Positions 15,849 through 23,405 of a stretch of DNA of 41,365 nt are shown piece after piece. The stretch lies in NCBI GenBank assembly GCA_020073015.1, contig JAIQFZ010000040.1, positions 1 through 41,365 of the forward strand, read 5' to 3'. This DNA is from Terriglobia bacterium (lineage in GTDB: Bacteria; Acidobacteriota; Terriglobia; Terriglobales; Acidobacteriaceae). A program made the position numbers and the translations under genes. Numbering within the stretch: the stretch's first letter is position 1; the number at the start of each line of letters is the position of its first letter. Below the pieces are notes generated by a model. That model had not been told where the DNA came from, searched no databases, and saw nothing but the letters and a program-made list of their open reading frames with translations.

Positions 15849-16415
15849 ATGCTACGCAGAATTTTACCGATCGTCACCGTACTACTGGCAACAGCTCTTG
15901 CCCTCGGGCAGATGCCCGCTGGAACTCATCTGACGGTTCGCATCGGATCTGAGATCAGTTCGGGCACGGCCAAGGTGGGGCAGAGCTTTGAAGGCACGCT
16001 CGCAAAAGACGTGGTCGTGGGCGGGAAGACGGTGGCCAAAGCCGGCAGCCCAGTGCGCGGCAAGGTGACGCTCGCCAAGTCGAGCGGCCGCCTGCATGCG
16101 CCCGGTCAGTTGTCGATCCGCCTGACCTCGGTGGAAGCGAATGGCCACGCCACCACGGTTGCGACCAATTCGTATCATGTGCAAGGCAAGAGCCACACAA
16201 AAAGTAATGCCACCAAGATCGGCGGCGGCGCTGCGGCCGGAGCGATCATCGGCGCGCTGGCGGGTGGCGGCAAGGGTGCGGCCATCGGGACGGTGGCTGG
16301 AGCGGGCGCAGGAACCGGTGTGGCGGCTGCGACCGGCAAAGAAGAAGCGGTGATTCCGTCGGAGAAGGTCGTGACGTTCACGACCACGGCCGCGAGCAAG
16401 GCGAAAGCAAACTAA
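15849..16415 (+). CDS. Exported glycine-zipper protein
   Basis: 188 aa. A signal peptide (MLRRILPIVTVLLATALALG) is followed by a beta-rich domain (THLTVRIGSEISSGTAKVGQ, FEGTLAKDVV, KAGSPVRGKV, LSIRLTSVEANG) and, from about residue 123, a glycine-zipper run (GGGAAAGAIIGALAGGGKGA and AIGTVAGAGAGTGV). Such zippers pack in membranes, as in SlyB- and OmpA-like outer-membrane proteins. The tail is Lys/Thr-rich. Likely envelope-associated, of unknown function; this repeat arrangement recurs among exported proteins of environmental bacteria. It follows the glycosylase gene divergently. Confidence 0.72.
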   Translation: MLRRILPIVTVLLATALALGQMPAGTHLTVRIGSEISSGTAKVGQSFEGTLAKDVVVGGKTVAKAGSPVRGKVTLAKSSGRLHAPGQLSIRLTSVEANGHATTVATNSYHVQGKSHTKSNATKIGGGAAAGAIIGALAGGGKGAAIGTVAGAGAGTGVAAATGKEEAVIPSEKVVTFTTTAASKAKAN

Positions 16416-16426
16416 TTCGCTAGCCT

Positions 16427-16514
16427 TTGTCATCCCGAGCGAGGGGAGGGATCTGCCGTTCGCGGCAAACTGCAGATCCCTCCCCTTCAACTTCGCTCAG
16501 GGTCGGGATGACAA
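16427..16514. repeat. Intergenic inverted repeat, TTGTCATCCCGAGCG type
   Basis: The left arm begins TTGTCATCCCGAGCGAGGGG and the right arm ends GGTCGGGATGACAA. The inner part AGGGATCTGC pairs with GCAGATCCCT. A partly similar, eroded copy lies at 7054-7170. It separates the glycine-zipper gene from the peroxiredoxin gene, which are convergent, so it could also slow transcription from both sides. Confidence 0.8.
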
Positions 16515-16605
16515 TTCATGAAAGGTGCCGCGCGCGACCCCGCTCCGCACCCGGCTTTCACGACGGCCTGCTGGCCTCTGACGTCTGCGACGGGCTGCAA
16601 ACCCT

Positions 16606-17064
16606 TCACGCGCTCTTCAGGTAGGCCAGCACTTCCTCCGCGTGGCCTTCGGCTTTCACGTTGCTGAAGATGTGCTTGATCTTGCCGTCGGGGCCAATCA
16701 CGAACGTGGTGCGGGCGATGCCTTTAAAGATTTTGCCATACATGTTTTTGTCTTTGATCACGCCGAAAGCATTGCAGATTTTCTTGTCGGTATCGGCCAG
16801 CAAGGTGTAGGGCAGGTCGTACTTGTCCTGAAACTTCTTCTGTTTCTCCGAGGCGTCGGCGGAGATGCCGAGCACGACGGCGCCGGTTTTCTGCATCTGC
16901 TTGTATGCGTCGCGGAACCCGCACGCTTCTTTGGTTCAACCGGGTGTGTCGGCCTTGGGATAGAAAAACAAGACCACCATTTTGCCGCGGAAGTCCTTCA
17001 GCGAAACTTCTTTTCCATTCTCATCCACCGTTGTGAAGTCGGGGGCTTTATCATTGACTTGCAT
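16606..17064 (-). CDS. bcp: BCP-type peroxiredoxin, probable selenoprotein (UGA = Sec43)
   Basis: Peroxide-reducing thiol peroxidase of the BCP/PrxQ class. 152 aa including one in-frame TGA at 16936-16938, codon 43. Upstream it reads MQVNDKAPDFTTVDENGKEV and FFYPKADTPG; after the TGA comes TKEACGFRDAYKQM. BCPs have TPGCTKEAC, so the TGA takes the place of the peroxidatic Cys, and Cys48 is the resolving Cys. The rest is intact to the stop (GISADASEKQKKF, PYTLLADTD, ARTTFVIGPDGKI). A SECIS-like hairpin follows the TGA. ATG 17064 has GAGGAGAAGAGA upstream. A nonsense mutation or sequencing error is the alternative, but the exact position and hairpin argue against it. No selenocysteine machinery is in the window. 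Confidence 0.88.
16907..16926 (-). promoter_or_regulatory. Bacterial SECIS-like hairpin in the peroxiredoxin mRNA
   Basis: Nine nt after the UGA the mRNA reads GCGUGCGG-GUU-CCGC-G-ACGC. This folds into an 8-bp stem with one bulged G on the 3' side and a GUU loop whose first base is G. The loop starts 18 nt after the UGA, inside the distance range used for bacterial SECIS elements. It overlaps codons for Ala-Cys-Gly-Phe-Arg-Asp. Confidence 0.75.
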
Positions 17065-18364
17065 GGGATTCTCTTCTCCTCGCCGTTCATCGTTATATCG
17101 CAACGTCATGGTCGCCGTCACGCTGCTCGGTTGCACGTGGGGCGCATGGACATGGATTTTCGCGCAGGGCACCATCGCGCAGTACGGACGCCGGGCGCCT
17201 GCTTCGAAAGGGCCACGCGCGCTCGGACTGGTGATGCTTTCGCCGAAGGGGAAAGCGCGTCTCACGCCCATCGCGATCATGGTTGACGGAAAGTTTTACG
17301 ACGCGGGCTCCTATAAGGGGAAGCCCGTTCCCATGGCGCTGGATTTCGGCGTCGTGTACGAAGGCTTTCGCACCGGTGTGTCGCAAGGCATCTTCACGAT
17401 CACACAGCCCGGACAGCTCAACCACAACTGGATCGCGGAAGGCACATGGCTTCCCGCCGGAGCCAAACCGCCGGAGACGAGCAAGAAGTATGAGACTCCG
17501 GTGATCGAAGACACGGATGCCCCGCCAAAACTCCATCGCGGAAGCGACAAGCCGGCGGCAGGCACAAGCGACAAGCAAACGCCCGTGCCTGCTTCCACTC
17601 CGCCGCCGAGCACGCCGGCTACTCCTCCTGCTCCTCCCGCCGCAAAAACGCCTCCCGAGCCGCAGTCGATCGACGATCCGAATCGGCCGCTCTTGCGGCG
17701 CGGGAAGCCGGATCCGAATGCGCGACGGGAAGCCACGAAGACCTTCGACGAGGATGAATTCGCGACCAAGAGCAAAGCGGCGACGACCACGGCGGAGGCT
17801 GCGATCCAGATCATTCCGGCGATCTCGGATGCGGGCGGTCCGGATCCTAGAACCTACACCTATGAGGTGAAACCGCAAGAAGAGGCTTCGTATCGCGCGA
17901 AGATGCTGGAGCTGGCTGCGGCCGAACTGCGTGCGAAGACGAAGACCGAAGGACCCGCGAACGCGGCGGCAAAGCGCAGATCTCCAGTGGTCGCCCAGCC
18001 ACCCAAGCCAGCGTTGGACGAGGTGCGGCTGCGCATTTTTGATCTTTCGAATTCGAACGAGCCGGTGCTGGTGCTTTCTGCCAGGACGCACGTGCCCGCC
18101 GGCGACGATATGCGCGAGCCGGAGGAGATCACGCTGGTTGCCCGGACCAATCTCGAAGGCGAGTTGCGCAGGCTGTTCTTCTCGGAAACGGACTCGCGGC
18201 ACCTCGACATCGAACCCAGGATGGAACTGATCGACGCGGTGGACGCGGACGGAGACGGGCGCGGCGAGCTGCTGTTTCGACGGACTTCGGATTCGGGTAG
18301 CGCGTACGGCATCTATCGGGTCACGGCCGATCAGCTTTGGCCGTTGTATGAAGGGACGCCGTAG
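17063..18364 (+). CDS. Exported Pro/Lys-rich protein of unknown function
   Basis: About 433 aa from ATG 17063. That start gives an Arg-rich n-region (MGFSSPRRSSLYRN), then a hydrophobic stretch with LLGC, so it may be lipidated; ATG 17108 is the alternative. A folded region (about 55-130: ALGLVMLSPKGKARLTPIAI, MVDGKFYDAGSYKG, NHNWIAEGTW) precedes a long Pro/Ala/Thr linker (about 150-270). The C-terminus holds a calcium-loop-like DADGDGRGELLF in a VCBS/FG-GAP-like segment (residues about 395-425). No family was recognised. The first ATG overlaps the peroxiredoxin ATG on the other strand, so the two divergent promoters must lie inside coding sequence. Confidence 0.65.
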   Translation: MGFSSPRRSSLYRNVMVAVTLLGCTWGAWTWIFAQGTIAQYGRRAPASKGPRALGLVMLSPKGKARLTPIAIMVDGKFYDAGSYKGKPVPMALDFGVVYEGFRTGVSQGIFTITQPGQLNHNWIAEGTWLPAGAKPPETSKKYETPVIEDTDAPPKLHRGSDKPAAGTSDKQTPVPASTPPPSTPATPPAPPAAKTPPEPQSIDDPNRPLLRRGKPDPNARREATKTFDEDEFATKSKAATTTAEAAIQIIPAISDAGGPDPRTYTYEVKPQEEASYRAKMLELAAAELRAKTKTEGPANAAAKRRSPVVAQPPKPALDEVRLRIFDLSNSNEPVLVLSARTHVPAGDDMREPEEITLVARTNLEGELRRLFFSETDSRHLDIEPRMELIDAVDADGDGRGELLFRRTSDSGSAYGIYRVTADQLWPLYEGTP

Positions 18365-18376
18365 CGGGCAGACCGG

Positions 18377-18396
18377 TGACGGGCGGAGGCGCCCGT
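18377..18396. repeat. REP-like palindrome GACGGGCG-GAGG-CGCCCGTC, copy 2
   Basis: Perfect 8-bp stem, loop GAGG, 12 nt after the stop of the exported Pro-rich gene and 2 nt before the trpE stop. The stem is identical to the copies at 15055 and 41083. Confidence 0.75.
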
Positions 18397-18398
18397 CT

Positions 18399-19892
18399 CT
18401 ACTGGCCTCTCGCCATCTCCACCGCCCGCAGGACGGCCTTGGATTTGTTTTCCGTTTCCTCGAACTCGCGTTGCGGATCGGAATCGGCAACGATGCCTGC
18501 GCCGGCTTGCAGGTAGGCTTTCTTGCCTTGCATCAGGAGCGTTCGGATGGCGATGCAGGAATCGAGATTGCCGGCGAAGTCAGCGTAGAGCACCGAACCG
18601 CCGTACACGCCGCGCCGCGCTGGTTCCAGTTCTTCGATGATCTGCATGGCGCGAACCTTGGGGGCACCGCTGAGCGTGCCGGCAGGAAAACAGGCGGCGA
18701 ACGCATCCATGGCATCGAGTTCGGGACGCAAGCGCCCTTCCAGCGCCGATACCAGATGCATCACGTGCGAGTAGCGCTCGACAAACATCAGGTCCCGTAC
18801 TTTCACCGACCCGTACTCGCTGACACGGCCCAGGTCGTTGCGTCCGAGATCGACGAGCATCACGTGTTCGGCGCGTTCCTTCTCGTCTTCGCGCATCTTC
18901 CTTTCAAGCGCCGCGTCTTCGGCTTCATCGCGTCCACGCGGATGCGTGCCGGCGATCGGCCGGTATTCGAGCTTGCGGCCGCCAACCCGGACCAGCATCT
19001 CGGGAGAGGATCCGAGCACGTGCATGGGTCCGGATTTTTTCCCGTCGCGGCCGAAACGCAGGAAGTACATGTAAGGCGACGGATTCACTGTGCGCAAGGC
19101 GCGGTACAAATCGAACGGAGCGACGCCGGGCTCGAAGTCCCAGCGCTGCGAAAGCACGACCTGAAAGATGTCCCCGGCGGCAATGTATTCCTTGGCCTGC
19201 AGCACGCTCTCCAGAAACTTCGCTTTTGGGGTGCGCGCGCGGACGGCGAGCTTTGACTTAGCGCTCGCTTTGCGCCAGTAGGCCGGCTTCCACCCGGCGG
19301 CCAGCTTTTTTTCGATGCGGCCGATGTCGGCGACGGCCCGCTCGTAGGCCGCGCGCGTCGCGCCTCCGCTCACATCGACGGAGGCAACAATGTGGATCTG
19401 GTGGTGCAGGTGATCGAAGGCCAGCACTCGGTCGAAGAACATCAGGACGCAGTCGGGAACGTTGAGGTCATCCACCGCATACGCGCCGATATTCTCGAGG
19501 CGCCGCACGATATCGTACGCGCAGTATCCGACTGCACCCGCGGTGAAGGGTGGCAGGCCTTCCATGGTTGCAGGGCGGTGCTGACGCAGCAGTTCCTTGA
19601 TGACCTGGAAGACGTCTCCCGCGCGCCGCTCGACTTTCCGTCCACGTTCGATCTTGATCTCGGAGCTGCGCGACTCGAGTCGCAGGAACGGCCGCACTCC
19701 GAGGAACGTGTAACGGCCGATTCTCTCTCCGCCCTCGACCGATTCCAGCAGGAACGCGTCGGGCTCGCCGGCGGCGATGGCGAGGAACGCGGAGACCGGG
19801 GTGAGCAGGTCGGCAGAGATCGACTTGACCACGGGAACCAGGGTGGCTCCGCGCGCCAGCCGGGAGAACTCTTTGAAGTCGGGTCGGATCAT
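18399..19892 (-). CDS. trpE: Anthranilate synthase component I
   Basis: Converts chorismate to anthranilate, using ammonia from the glutamine amidotransferase subunit TrpG. About 497 aa from ATG 19892, preceded by AGGA; an upstream frame adds ten residues. The N-terminal Trp-feedback motif LLES is present (FLLESVEGGERIGRYTFLG). The C-terminal chorismate-binding domain has FQVVLSQRW, NPSPYMYFLRF, SSPEMLVR, IAGTHPRGRDEAED, VDLGRNDLGRVSEYGSV, PAGTLSGAPKVRAM and GAGIVADSDPQREFEET. No trpG, trpD or other trp gene is adjacent. It is divergent from glutamate dehydrogenase across a 336-bp gap. Confidence 0.96.
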   Translation of the reverse strand: MIRPDFKEFSRLARGATLVPVVKSISADLLTPVSAFLAIAAGEPDAFLLESVEGGERIGRYTFLGVRPFLRLESRSSEIKIERGRKVERRAGDVFQVIKELLRQHRPATMEGLPPFTAGAVGYCAYDIVRRLENIGAYAVDDLNVPDCVLMFFDRVLAFDHLHHQIHIVASVDVSGGATRAAYERAVADIGRIEKKLAAGWKPAYWRKASAKSKLAVRARTPKAKFLESVLQAKEYIAAGDIFQVVLSQRWDFEPGVAPFDLYRALRTVNPSPYMYFLRFGRDGKKSGPMHVLGSSPEMLVRVGGRKLEYRPIAGTHPRGRDEAEDAALERKMREDEKERAEHVMLVDLGRNDLGRVSEYGSVKVRDLMFVERYSHVMHLVSALEGRLRPELDAMDAFAACFPAGTLSGAPKVRAMQIIEELEPARRGVYGGSVLYADFAGNLDSCIAIRTLLMQGKKAYLQAGAGIVADSDPQREFEETENKSKAVLRAVEMARGQ

Positions 19893-20228
19893 TGAGAGGA
19901 CTCCTATTCTATCCAAACCCACTCATCGCAGAGTGCACGAACAGTGGAGCACCTGGCCCCCAGCAGCTTGCGGAAGACTCCCTTGCAACCTGCATCTTGA
20001 CTTCTGTGGCTAAAGGCGCTACTAAAAACGAACCGGTTATCGCAGCTGTAAGCGCTGGGCCACCCAAAATCAGGGTGCAACAGCGAAGTTTTCCGCAGCC
20101 TGCTCGATGTTCCTCGCCTGCTACCCCACTCGCTTGCCTAGCCCGCGGGCGGGCAATATACTTTCGAAGTTTGCCTGCTGTGAAGGGGGCGACTGCCATC
20201 GCTCGAACAGCCATCCTCGGAGACTCTT
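19893..20228. other. 336-bp divergent intergenic region between trpE and gdhA
   Basis: No gene was found. No Trp-rich leader peptide, attenuator hairpin pair or convincing T-box was seen ahead of trpE. A GGGTGGCCCAGCG string on the minus strand (about 20060) resembles a T-box core but has mismatches and no specifier helix was found. CCGCGGGCGGGC near 20150 is a GC-rich palindrome-like patch. Two divergent promoters are expected but none is clear. Confidence 0.4.
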
Positions 20229-21494
20229 ATGAAAACGGTCGATCTGGAACAGGAAACTAATCCGTGGGAGGCGCAAGCTGCGCGGTTCGACCTTGCGGCC
20301 CACAAACTCAATTTGGATGAAGGCCTCTGGAAGGTTCTGCGCAGTCCCAGCCGCGAGATTATTGTTCACATTCCCGTGCAGATGGATGATGGCCATCTGG
20401 AAGTATTCACCGGTTTTCGCGTGCAGCACTCGATCGCGCGCGGCCCGGCCAAGGGCGGCCTGCGCTACTCGCCCGACGTGAACCTGGACGAAGTCCGCGC
20501 CCTGGCGAGCTGGATGACGTGGAAGTGCGCAGTGGTGAACATTCCCTTCGGCGGCGCCAAGGGCGGCATCATTTGCGATCCGCACAAGATGTCGATGGGT
20601 GAGCTGGAGCGCATGACGCGCCGCTACACGGCAGAGCTATTCGAATTCATTGGTCCTGAAAAAGACGTGCCTGCGCCGGACGTGAACACCAACGAGCAGG
20701 TGATGGCCTGGATAATGGACACGTATTCCATGCACATGCGCCAGACTTGCACCGCTGTGGTCACCGGTAAGCCGATCAATATTGGCGGATCACGCGGCCG
20801 CCGCGAGGCCACCGGGCGCGGAGTGCAGATTGTCTGCGACGAGGCGGTCAAGAAGCTTCACCTCAACCGCGAGAGTACGCGCGTCGTGATCCAGGGATTT
20901 GGCAATGTCGGCTCGCACGCAGCCCGCCTGATGGCGGAGGCCGGCTACAAAATCATCGGCATCGTCGAAGTGGGCGGCGGGCTCTATAACAAGAATGGGA
21001 TCGACATGGCCGCGCTCTGGGACTTCCGCCAACGCAACGGCACGGTGCACGGTTTCCCGGGAGCGGACAAGTACGATCCGGCCGAACTGCTGCTGGTGGA
21101 TTGCGACATTCTGATTCCGGCCGCGACCGAGAATCAGATCACCAGCCAGAACGCGGATCGGGTGAAGTGCAAGATTCTTGCCGAAGGAGCAAACGGTCCG
21201 ACCACGGCCGCAGCGGATGAAATTCTTGCTGAGAAGAAAGTGTTCATCATTCCCGACATTCTGGCCAACGCCGGCGGCGTTACAACTTCTTATTTTGAGT
21301 GGGTGCAGGATCGCCAAGGGTATTTCTGGAAGGAATCCGAGGTGAACGAACGTCTCGAGCACATCATGATCACGTCGTTCGATGATGTGGTCCGTTATGC
21401 GGAAACGCACGGCGTCAATAACCGCATCGCTGCTTACATGCTGGCGATCGATCGTGTGGCCTACACGATTCGCCAGCGCGGAATCTACGCGTAG
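20229..21494 (+). CDS. gdhA: Glutamate dehydrogenase (Glu/Leu/Phe/Val family)
   Basis: NAD(P)-dependent hexameric dehydrogenase interconverting glutamate and 2-oxoglutarate plus ammonia. 421 aa, the length of the short GDH class. Motifs: [20 protein letters not shown], the substrate/catalytic segment [13 protein letters not shown] containing the active-site Lys, [19 protein letters not shown], the nucleotide-binding [20 protein letters not shown], and AAATENQIT followed by [28 protein letters not shown] is near the C-terminus. Close relatives include leucine dehydrogenases, so substrate should be confirmed; the arrangement favours glutamate. A hairpin terminator-like structure follows. Confidence 0.94.
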   Translation: MKTVDLEQETNPWEAQAARFDLAAHKLNLDEGLWKVLRSPSREIIVHIPVQMDDGHLEVFTGFRVQHSIARGPAKGGLRYSPDVNLDEVRALASWMTWKCAVVNIPFGGAKGGIICDPHKMSMGELERMTRRYTAELFEFIGPEKDVPAPDVNTNEQVMAWIMDTYSMHMRQTCTAVVTGKPINIGGSRGRREATGRGVQIVCDEAVKKLHLNRESTRVVIQGFGNVGSHAARLMAEAGYKIIGIVEVGGGLYNKNGIDMAALWDFRQRNGTVHGFPGADKYDPAELLLVDCDILIPAATENQITSQNADRVKCKILAEGANGPTTAAADEILAEKKVFIIPDILANAGGVTTSYFEWVQDRQGYFWKESEVNERLEHIMITSFDDVVRYAETHGVNNRIAAYMLAIDRVAYTIRQRGIYA

Positions 21495-21511
21495 GCAGAT
21501 TCCTTTCCCGA

Positions 21512-21535
21512 GCCTCCTTAAGGGGAGGCCCTTGT
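21512..21535 (+). terminator. Weak intrinsic terminator after gdhA
   Basis: GCCTCC pairs with GGAGGC around a TTAAGG loop, followed by CCTTGTTTCT. The stem is six pairs with a weak U-tract, so efficiency is uncertain. Confidence 0.5.
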
Positions 21536-21542
21536 TTCTAAT

Positions 21543-21569
21543 TTGACCCCCGATTGCCCCCGGTGTAAT
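21543..21569 (+). promoter_or_regulatory. Candidate promoter for the Lys/Ala-rich protein operon
   Basis: TTGACC (21543-21548) and TGTAAT (21564-21569) with a short 15-nt spacer. TGTAAT matches five of six -10 bases, TTGACC four or five of six -35 bases. The short spacer and distance of about 100 nt to the ATG make this tentative. Confidence 0.35.
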
Positions 21570-21668
21570 CATGCTGGCGTCTCAGCACAGCTTCTATTCG
21601 TACGGACATCCCATAGCTAGTGATTCCTAAAAACGGGGCTCCGAGCCTCTTACTTCGAGGAAACGATA

Positions 21669-22478
21669 ATGATGCATTATTCCAGGCACAAACTAATGCT
21701 GTGGATCCTCGCTTACTGTCTGGTACTCACGGTGGCGATTTCGCCAGCTCTCACGAAGGCGCAAACGGGTTCAAGCGACACGTCGAGTTCGGAAACCAAG
21801 AAGTCCAAGAAGAAAGCTAAAAAGGACAAGGCTGCGGCGGGCGATAAGGCTGCCGCCGGCGACACGGCCTCGACCACGAAGAACCCCAGGAAGAGTAAGA
21901 AGGCGGAAAGTGCATCGGCCGCAGCGGCCGCCGATACTGCGGCTCCCGCAGAGGCCGGCAAGATGTCGAGGAAGAGCAAGAAGTCGGCGGAAGCGTCGGA
22001 AGCCAAAGCTCCCGATACTGCTGCTCCGGCCCCGTCGGGCAAGAAATCGAAGAGGGGTAAGAAGACAGCCGACGCGTCCACTCCTGCTGCTGCTGATACT
22101 TCCGCTGCGGCGGACAGTGGCAATAAGAAGAGCCGCAAGAAAAAGGGTGCGGCCGCAGCCGACAGCACAGGGGCAGCTTCTGCTTCCAGCGCTCCCAGCA
22201 AGCCGGCGGCGTCCAGTACGCCCGCGGCTTCGACCCCGGCCGGCTCCAGCAACATGGCTCCCGCTTCGGAGGCACCCAAGAGGGCCAAGGCCGCTGCCAG
22301 CGGCGCGGCTTCCAGTCCTGAGATCACGGCTGCGCAAGCCAGCGGCAAAGTCTGGGTGAATCTTGACAGCGGCATTTATCACAAGGGTGGGCGCTGGTAC
22401 GGCAAGACCAAGAATGGCAAGTTCATGACTGAAGCCGAAGCGAAAGCGGCGGGTTATAAAGAGTCTCAGAAAAACTAA
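21669..22478 (+). CDS. Exported Ala/Lys-rich histone-like repeat protein
   Basis: 269 aa. A signal peptide (MMHYSRHKLMLWILAYCLV and SPALTKAQ) is followed by about 190 residues of low-complexity basic repeats, with reiterations of K-K-S-K-K, R-K-S-K-K and D-T-A-A-P-A. The C-terminal 50 residues form a different, aromatic domain (KVWVNLDSGIYHKGGRWYG and KTKNGKFMTEAEAKAAGYKE), of the sort found at the ends of secreted acidobacterial proteins in my recollection. The Lys/Ala tract resembles linker-histone tails, though here on an exported protein. It has a GAGG site before the ATG and is followed by a second exported basic protein, 20 nt downstream. Confidence 0.72.
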   Translation: MMHYSRHKLMLWILAYCLVLTVAISPALTKAQTGSSDTSSSETKKSKKKAKKDKAAAGDKAAAGDTASTTKNPRKSKKAESASAAAAADTAAPAEAGKMSRKSKKSAEASEAKAPDTAAPAPSGKKSKRGKKTADASTPAAADTSAAADSGNKKSRKKKGAAAADSTGAASASSAPSKPAASSTPAASTPAGSSNMAPASEAPKRAKAAASGAASSPEITAAQASGKVWVNLDSGIYHKGGRWYGKTKNGKFMTEAEAKAAGYKESQKN

Positions 22479-22498
22479 GGACGAAGGAGAGATGACTT

Positions 22499-22819
22499 AT
22501 GCGTAAGAGCCTTGTTGCCAGAATCCTGATTGCACTATTCGCTCTGACTCTGATGAGCGGCATGGCCGTGGCGCAGGACAAAGCTGCCAAGAAGCCAGCC
22601 AAGGCAGCCGCCGCGGCCGCTCCGGCTGCCGATTTGCTCGACATCAACTCGGCCACCAAAGACGAGCTCGATGCTCTGCCCGGCATCGGCGCCGCTTATT
22701 CGCAGAAGATTATGGATGGGCGTCCGTATGCGAAGAAGACCGATCTGGTGAGGAAGAAAATTCTTCCCCAAGCCACCTACAACAAGATCAAGGACAAGAT
22801 CATCGCGAAACAGAAATAA
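22499..22819 (+). CDS. Exported helix-hairpin-helix protein, ComEA-like
   Basis: 106 aa. A signal peptide ([21 protein letters not shown]) is followed by a Lys/Ala linker ([18 protein letters not shown]) and a helix-hairpin-helix domain: [20 protein letters not shown] then [20 protein letters not shown]. This is the ComEA DNA-binding type, LDINSA being diagnostic. In competent bacteria ComEA binds incoming DNA in the periplasm. AAGGAGA lies just before the start. It is probably co-transcribed with the Lys/Ala-rich exported protein. No other competence gene is nearby. Confidence 0.85.
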   Translation: MRKSLVARILIALFALTLMSGMAVAQDKAAKKPAKAAAAAAPAADLLDINSATKDELDALPGIGAAYSQKIMDGRPYAKKTDLVRKKILPQATYNKIKDKIIAKQK

Positions 22820-22827
22820 CCATCCCT

Positions 22828-22897
22828 CCGCCGAGACGCCGAGTTCTCCGAGAAGAATCTGAACGAGCTCTTCGGGGCTCTGCGTTCTCTGCGGTAG
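22828..22897. repeat. Imperfect intergenic inverted repeat related to 3186-3330
   Basis: Left CCGCCGAGACGCCGAGTTCT and right TTCGGGGCTCTGCGTTCTCT pair with several mismatches. The left words match the 3186-3330 arms (GAGACGC, GCCGAG). Confidence 0.6.
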
Positions 22898-22917
22898 CTT
22901 TTTATGGGGAGGCACTC

Positions 22918-23326
22918 ATGGGTTGGGTCGACAGTCTCGAAGGTTAGGCGCTCAGCGGGTTGCTGGACGGCAGTTCCAGTCCGCTCATATCCAGCCTTTT
23001 GCGAATGATCCAGAATCAACCCGGCCGTTTGCAGGGGCTGGTGCAGAATCCATGACCAGGCCTTGGGTGGGCTGGTGTCTTCCTGGGTCTCAACCGGATA
23101 AAATCTGCCGATCTCGGCGGGCCAGATTCATCAGGCGCTGGGGAGCGACGAGGTCAAGGCGCTGGCCGCGAAAGCTGGGATTTCGCCCGATATGGCGGGG
23201 TCGGCGATCGCTCAGTTGCTGCCGACGCTGGTGGACAAGCTCACGCCGAATGGACAGGTTCCCGCTCACAACGACGTGATGGAGATGGTGGGCGGCTTGC
23301 TTAAGAATCTGGAGAGGGCGTCGTAG
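22918..23326 (+). pseudogene. Decayed yidB/DUF937-like gene
   Basis: A GGGAGG site precedes an ATG that opens as MGWVDSLEG, then an in-frame TAG (22945-22947). Reading on in that frame gives ALSGLLDGSSSPLISSLLRM and GRLQGLVQN. One base is lost near 23052. The next frame gives HDQALGGLVSSWVSTG, a TAA (23099-23101), then NLPISAGQIHQALGSDEVKA, LAAKAGISPDMAGSAIAQLL and PTLVDKLTPNGQVP to the end at 23326. That is a full-length YidB-like (DUF937) protein with two stops and one frameshift. YidB is of unknown function. Confidence 0.8.
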
Positions 23327-23405
23327 TTCTTGCGCTGATCCGTCTTCCGAGAACGGGCGGCAATCGTTCCCGCCCGATGTTTTCCCTCCGTTGCCTTGGC
23401 CAGCG

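Noticed and set aside
16606-17064. Peroxiredoxin as two separate genes or a simple pseudogene
   Set aside because: The only lesion is one in-frame TGA at the active-site position, followed by a SECIS-like hairpin; frame and motifs continue unchanged. Selenocysteine is the simpler explanation.
20040-20080. A T-box riboswitch before trpE (GGGTGGCCCAGCG)
   Set aside because: The string is on the trpE strand but the core has mismatches and neither a stem I specifier loop nor a terminator was found.
21713-22375. Long Ala/Leu-rich frames opposite the Lys/Ala-rich exported gene
   Set aside because: They mirror the Ala/Lys codon repeats of the plus-strand gene and have no start context.
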